Under the pieces are notes generated by a model. That model had not been told where the DNA came from, ran no database searches, and was given only the letters and a program-made list of their open reading frames with translations. Shown here piece by piece: positions 59,620-64,000 of a stretch of DNA of 64,000 nucleotides; position 1 is the stretch's first letter, and every line of letters begins with the position of its first letter. A program made the translations under genes and the position numbers. The DNA comes from Fusarium oxysporum f. sp. lycopersici 4287. Taxonomy: Eukaryota; Ascomycota; Sordariomycetes; Hypocreales; Nectriaceae. The stretch lies in contig NC_030998.1 in NCBI RefSeq assembly GCF_000149955.1, positions 1,004,699-1,068,698 of the forward strand. Reading direction: 5' to 3'.

Positions 59620-60132
59620 TGGAGTAATAAGTGGCAAGAATCCACATCTGGGGATGATTTGAAGAAGATTGGACGGCGAGTCATAAACTCGTGTACTTTT
59701 AATTGTTCGATTACGACTGTATGAGCCTAATACCTTCACGGCCGAATAAAACCAATAAAATGTAAATATCTGACACTTGAACTATGGAAATGGTGATACT
59801 CCTTCTGACTGGGGTGCTATTGTTGATAGTGAAGTTTCTTGCTCACTTATCGTCCAACTTTATGATATCTGACTTTAATCACAAGTCACCCTTTGCACCG
59901 CGAGCTGAATGATACACGACATCGACATCGTAGTGGCTATCTCAGGCGCCCGGGTTTGATCTCCAAGTCACGTTGATGTTACCGGTTGACTGTTTATTTC
60001 ACTCGATGGAGTGTACTTTTTGGAAGCATGTCATATATCATTTAATCCTTTGAGATCCATCGGGTTCTACTCTTGACTGCTATTTGTCTTACGAGTAACA
60101 CACCTCATACCCTGACCTTCATGATTGTTCGT
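59620..60132. other. Intergenic between convergent genes
   Basis: Shared 3' space of the PAP2 gene and the small hydrophilic gene; nothing else seen. Confidence 0.5.
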
Positions 60133-60704
60133 TCAACGGCTGCTATGCTTAGCGCGAGCCTCCTCCTCCTCCTGATCCATCTGCTGCTTCCACTCGCTCT
60201 TGCTGGTGTTGTGTTCCATCTTCTTTCCAGGCATGCTGTCGGTCTTGCTCTTCTTCTTTTCAAGCTGCTCTGCATCTTCTCGTGCGAGCTCAGCGTCGAT
60301 TTCGGCACCGCGAGAGGGCTTATTGCCGTGCATGGTGGCCTGGGCAAGCAGTTAGATGTTTGTGTGGCACCTGAGTAGTAAGTACTCTGGTAATACTTAC
60401 TGCGAAGCCTGGTTCGTGCTTCATACGGTCTGCAATTATTCTATTGGTCTATGAAGCTTAGCCACTGACCTTATGCTTGAAATTGAGAACTTACGTCGGC
60501 CTCTTGAAGCTCATTCATAATTCCCTCTTTGTGTACTACAACCATTTAGATAAGGAAATGATTGAACGGTTTGAAGAACTTACGGTAGCCCTCGGGGTTG
60601 ACGTTGGGGTGCGTGCGGCCCTCCTCACGAACTTCCTCCCGGCTATAGTGGCGCTGATCTCCGCCTTCATACGAAGAAGGGTATCCGACGTTTGATTGAG
60701 ACAT
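60133..60704 (-). CDS. Small hydrophilic protein, 138 residues, four exons
   Basis: Exons 60704-60584, 60535-60495, 60448-60401 and 60339-60133, introns 48, 46 and 61 bp. The product is charged throughout (SREEVREEGRTHPNVNPEGY, IMNELQEADTNRIIADRMKH, EPGFAATMHGNKPSRGAEID, ELAREDAEQLEKKKSKTD, EEEEARAKHSSR) with no membrane segment; mostly coiled or disordered. The third exon needs acceptor TTCATAG at 60449-60450; the nearer TTGCAG just before ACCGTATG would shift the frame. The family is conserved-looking but unnamed to me. Confidence 0.75.
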
Positions 60705-61413
60705 ATTGATATTGATGAGCTGCGATTGAGTTAATATCTGTTGAGTAGTTGACTGATATGAAGAGCACTGTCTGGCTTTCAGAGCTTACACTATTTGTAG
60801 TGCTTGCTAGCTCGATGGCCCATCATCTCCGCGTCATTCAAGCAGCGAACACGGCCATTTTAATGTTTACGCAAGACGTCACTAACGGACGACATGATGC
60901 GCAGCTGCAGTCATTTGGGAAATGATCAACATGACTTAAGAGCCTACGTCCAATGAAATATCATTAGCATGTCAAGTTCGCCATGCTGAGAATAATTTCG
61001 ATGTTGGAATACGGATGCCCATTATTTATTTTATGCTGATGAATGGGCGTAGGAAATGCGGAAGGGCGGAACAAGCCGAACAGAAGGAACGAAAGAAAAA
61101 TGAAAACTTCTTGGTCTCACAGAGGCGTCCAAGATACTATACCTCTTCACAATGCTCTTAGCCGATTCCATTCTTGTTGCAGTCGCTGCACTCGGCCCAG
61201 GGTAGCTGACCCCAGATATGATAAGATAAGAAATTCGAGATAAGATAACGACAGCGGTGTCGGACATTTGTTCCTCACGTGATTGGTGAATTTTCTCCAG
61301 CCGCGTAACAATTTCTACAAATCACGCGTAAAGTGGTTGTTATTTCGGCGACACTAAATTGGTATTGTCCTCTTGTTGATCTCACAGGCTGCTGAGAGAC
61401 TGTTATAGTCGTC
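60705..61413. other. Divergent promoter region with GATA cluster
   Basis: Separates the small hydrophilic gene (minus) from the RWD gene (plus). Bases 61216-61249 contain repeated GATAAG/GATATG words. Confidence 0.5.
61216..61249. promoter_or_regulatory. GATA-factor site cluster
   Basis: GATATGATAAGATAAG, then GAGATAAGATAA within 34 bp, about 170-200 bp upstream of the RWD gene. GATA factors (nitrogen or iron regulators in fungi) bind such sites; regulation is inferred. Confidence 0.4.
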
Positions 61414-62356
61414 ATGTCTTCTGATGAGGGGTCCCAAAATGCCTTGCCGAAAGAGCTCATGGAGCTCCAATTAGGTCAAATTGACCTCCTCATGGCGATG
61501 TATGCGTCGGATGATGCGATTGCCATGGACTCTACGGCGTCTGACTTGATTGACAGGCTGAGGGACTGGTGTGAAAATGACGGGGAAGCCACACCAAAGT
61601 TCTCAGAGACAGTCATAAATCTCCAGCTCAGGGTCGATGTTGAAGAGGAAGATTCTTCAACAAGAACTCTACAGCTCACATTGACAGTGCCTTTGAAGTG
61701 TCAAAAACTAGATGAACTAACAGAACCGCCGCCAATAAGGACCAGGATACAACAGCCGGATTGGATGAGCAAAGGAGATGTTGCAAAGTTGAACACTGAG
61801 ATTCCTGAAGAGGATATCCTTTCAGTCATCGAGCATGTCAAGGAGGCCGCCTCTGAGCATATCTCAAGTTTAAAGCAAGCGGAAATTGCAAATACCCCAA
61901 TAGCAGACGTATCATTAGTCCGAGTCTGGTTCTACTTCCCTTCTATCAGCACAAGGGCAAAGCGAGATGATTTCGTCAACTATGCGCCGACCTACGGACT
62001 CACTGGCTTTCTCCTAGCTGGCAAGCCAGGTATTCTGTGTCTGGAAGGGGGATCAGCTGCGGTTGACGACTTCATGAAATTCATCAAGACAGAAAGCTGG
62101 GGCGATATCCCAGCGCATCACAAAAAGGTACGTCAAGTATGCGAATGGGCATGGGAAAGGCTGACAGTGAGGCTAGGTCAGCGAGAGATATCGAGAGGAA
62201 GCGGTGGATCTGAAGCGTGCTTTTTCGGATATGCAGGAGATCACGGATATGATTGAGAAGAGAGGTGCTAGGGGAAACCGTGGTGATATGAAGGCACTAG
62301 AAGCGTGGCTGGTTGAGTGTGGGCTTGGTGAAGCGTTCGGCAAAATTCTGATGTGA
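61414..62356 (+). CDS. RWD domain + DUF1115 protein (RWDD2-like)
   Basis: Exons 61414-62127 and 62177-62356, intron 49 bp (GTACGT donor, GCTAG acceptor), 297 residues. The N-terminal RWD domain (ELMELQLGQIDLLMAMYAS, INLQLRVDVEEEDSSTRTLQ, LTVPLKCQKLDEL) binds partner proteins in the GCN2/ubiquitin-conjugating-fold class. The C-terminal DUF1115 block has VRVWFYFPSISTRAKRDDFV and YGLTGFLLAGKPGILCLEGG, and in exon 2 VSERYREEAVDLKRAFSDMQ. Human RWDD2A/B has the same two-domain order. Its cellular role is not established. No membrane or signal segment. Confidence 0.9.
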
Positions 62357-62783
62357 ATATCAGCTCTCGAAAAGGCAGCCATAATATGCAAGAAGCATGA
62401 ATGAACCAAGGCAGACTCTGGCCAAGGGTGGATGTTGAGAGACTCAACACAGCGTGTTGTCCTTTGCATTCCATTCTTTGTCTTCTGCATCGTGGATAAT
62501 TGCAGACCGTCTGATCTTGCTATCGTGAGAAAGAGAAAGACTAGGATGTTATTGGCTACTTCAACTTCGTGAGCTACACCGGTTCGAAGCTGATGTGAAT
62601 TTACCGTGATGTCTTTCGCCGTGGTTCACAGATGCAGGATGCGACGAGGGAATATAAAAGTACGTTTAAACTTCTCGCCCATTTATGTTTCTTGTCCTCG
62701 TTGACTCAAGTATCTCAGGCACTAACTCTTCAAGAATATTCAATCATCCAAACTCTAGCACACTTAGAACATTTTATATCACG
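62357..62783. other. Intergenic, no gene
   Basis: 3' region of the RWD gene and promoter of the microprotein; nothing else seen. Confidence 0.5.
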
Positions 62784-62987
62784 ATGTTGGCTGCGACGAT
62801 TGATGAGACCCCAGTAAACACTCATACTACAAGAGATGGGCAGATTGCAGGATCCATGCGCTGCTCAAAGGAGGACTGTAATAACTGGGCTGAAGCAAAC
62901 TCCCGCTTCTGCACCGCTCGTAAGTCTCCGCCGTTGTAACTATGGCATTCCTGAAACAAGTTGACTCGGGAAATAGACAAAGGCTAA
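62784..62987 (+). CDS. 48-residue Cys/His microprotein, putative zinc-binding
   Basis: Exons 62784-62919 and 62977-62987 with a 57-bp intron (GTAAGT donor, TTGACT branch, AATAG acceptor). The product ends CSKEDCNNWAEANSRFCTAHKG, with Cys27-x4-Cys32-x10-Cys43-x2-His46 as possible metal ligands. The second exon supplies only His-Lys-Gly and the stop, but the His completes the ligand set, which supports the splice model; unspliced, the frame ends KSPPL. No signal peptide. Function unknown. Confidence 0.6.
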
Positions 62988-63209
62988 GATTGAGTCGCCA
63001 TGGAAGCGGTGAACCCTCGGATGCTTGTAATCATGGTTCCAGAGGATAGTATTTGTTCGGCACATAGCACTAGTACCTGAGATTTTGTATTCATCGGGAG
63101 ACAGAGATAGATCTATTCTAAACGTAAAAGATGCGAAGAACGCCGGCTCTGACATAAGAAAATGCGTAATAAAAACAAGAAAACCCCGATACAACTTTTT
63201 TGCCCGTGT

Positions 63210-63950
63210 TCAGACACTTTCGGCATAGCCAGCCTCCTTAGCTGGCTTCTGCTTCTTGGTGAATAGCTTCTGCCCAACCTTGTCCGTCATCTCATCTGCC
63301 TTGTCACCCAAGAAAGTCTTGATGCAACCATAAACACCGGAGGTGAGCCACAGGATGGAGTTGACGAGATCGATCCAAACAGCTGTCTTCATGGCGCCTG
63401 TGCTAGCGCCCTTGTACTTGTCATCGCTGTCTCGATGGAGGAAGATGCCAGCAAAGATTCCGAAGACGACGAGCCAAGTGATAAAGAGGATGAGGTCCCA
63501 GGCGAAAGCTCGGTAGGTCTTGAAGAGCTTGAGCTTGCTGCCGATGAAGGGAAGAGCGCCGAGGGGAGTAAGGACGACGAAGAGAATAGCGGTGGTGGCT
63601 GAGAGGCCAGCGATGACGAGAGCGAAGTACCATTCTGGTGAGAAGCCGTAGTCGGTGTCTTGAGCCTTATCGACGCGATGGCCGTAGAAACCGCAGGCGA
63701 TGATAGCGAAAAGAAACTGAAGACCTCGACAGACCATACGAGGTACTGCCTCGAAGGTCTTGAGCCAAGTCTTGCCCATGGTCTTTCCGGTCTCGGCGCC
63801 CTCGTTGAAAGCATGACGACCGGCCTGTCGACCGAGTTCCTTCTTATCAGCGGCGCGGAATTCGGAGGTCGCTCCAGCGAAGGATCTAGCAGTGTTGCCG
63901 AGCTCGATGGCGGTCTGGCCGGCCTTGATAGCGTTGTCAAACTTGCCCAT
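63210..63950 (-). CDS. MARVEL-like four-helix membrane protein
   Basis: Single exon, 246 residues. A charged N-terminal segment with short Gly/Ala helices (GNTARSFAGATSEFRAADKK) precedes four membrane helices: VCRGLQFLFAIIACGFYG, WYFALVIAGLSATTAILFVV, AFAWDLILFITWLVVFGIFA and VWIDLVNSILWLTSGVYGC. The arrangement, with Trp/Asp in helix 3-4 (WDLILF, WIDLVNSILWL), is typical of fungal MARVEL proteins, which act at membrane contact or trafficking sites. The Lys-rich cytosolic tail (FTKKQKPAKEAG) could serve as a retrieval or sorting signal. Substrate or partners unknown. Confidence 0.85.
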   Translation of the reverse strand: MGKFDNAIKAGQTAIELGNTARSFAGATSEFRAADKKELGRQAGRHAFNEGAETGKTMGKTWLKTFEAVPRMVCRGLQFLFAIIACGFYGHRVDKAQDTDYGFSPEWYFALVIAGLSATTAILFVVLTPLGALPFIGSKLKLFKTYRAFAWDLILFITWLVVFGIFAGIFLHRDSDDKYKGASTGAMKTAVWIDLVNSILWLTSGVYGCIKTFLGDKADEMTDKVGQKLFTKKQKPAKEAGYAESV

Positions 63951-64000
63951 GATGAAGTTGGATTATTGGTATTAAAGTGTTGTTGAAGATGATTTGCGTG

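Noticed and set aside
58855..59739. 294-codon minus-strand frame opposite the PAP2 gene
   Set aside because: Antisense shadow; PAP2 signatures are on the plus strand.

Overview
The window is fungal nuclear DNA, most likely from a filamentous ascomycete of the Fusarium/Nectriaceae type. Supporting signs are genes carrying 0-6 short introns (about 43-116 bp) with GTAAGT-like donors and CTRAY branch sites, families such as a HET-domain protein, a PL3 pectate lyase, a proteinase K-like subtilase, HsbA and CAS1, and long intergenic spaces. The genus assignment is inference from gene content. I recognise no bacterial, viral, CRISPR, rRNA or tRNA feature. One run of 360 Ns (16456-16815) is an assembly gap.

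Layout. 2-14 kb is a secretome-rich block: a PEBP gene (+), then four minus-strand genes for exported proteins (a Thr/Ser-rich GPI-type protein, a subtilase, a pectate lyase and a Gly-Lys-repeat secreted protein). 14.9-26.5 kb holds an ankyrin protein, a hexose transporter with a very long upstream region, a trypsin-like protease with a duplicated helical tail, and a small unknown. 26.6-29.5 kb looks like decayed coding DNA ending in a CorA-type membrane domain. 29.9-36.8 kb holds an SDR, a DUF4396 membrane protein, a Dal5-like MFS transporter and a 2EXR-type unknown. 37.3-43.3 kb is a 1,564-residue HET-domain protein beside a truncated alpha/beta hydrolase. 44.4-47.1 kb is a CAS1-type O-acetyltransferase, followed by 4.7 kb without a gene. 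51.8-64 kb holds HsbA, a broken 2-oxoglutarate dioxygenase, a secreted beta-helix protein, a PAP2 lipid phosphatase, a small hydrophilic protein, an RWD-domain protein, a 48-residue Cys/His microprotein and a MARVEL-like membrane protein.

The genes do not form one pathway. Themes are plant-polymer and protein degradation (subtilase, pectate lyase), surface or cell-wall interaction (GPI protein, HsbA, beta-helix protein), nutrient uptake (hexose and Dal5-like transporters) and non-self recognition (HET).

The most striking point is that three otherwise well-conserved genes (GPI-type protein, pectate lyase, dioxygenase) are each broken by a 1-nt indel, and two of them also carry an in-frame stop. 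A fourth (alpha/beta hydrolase) is truncated. These are either clustered gene decay or assembly indels, and read mapping would separate the two. The best candidates for under-described biology are the HET protein with its roughly 1,300-residue conserved-looking C-terminal part, the protease with the duplicated helical module, and the microprotein.
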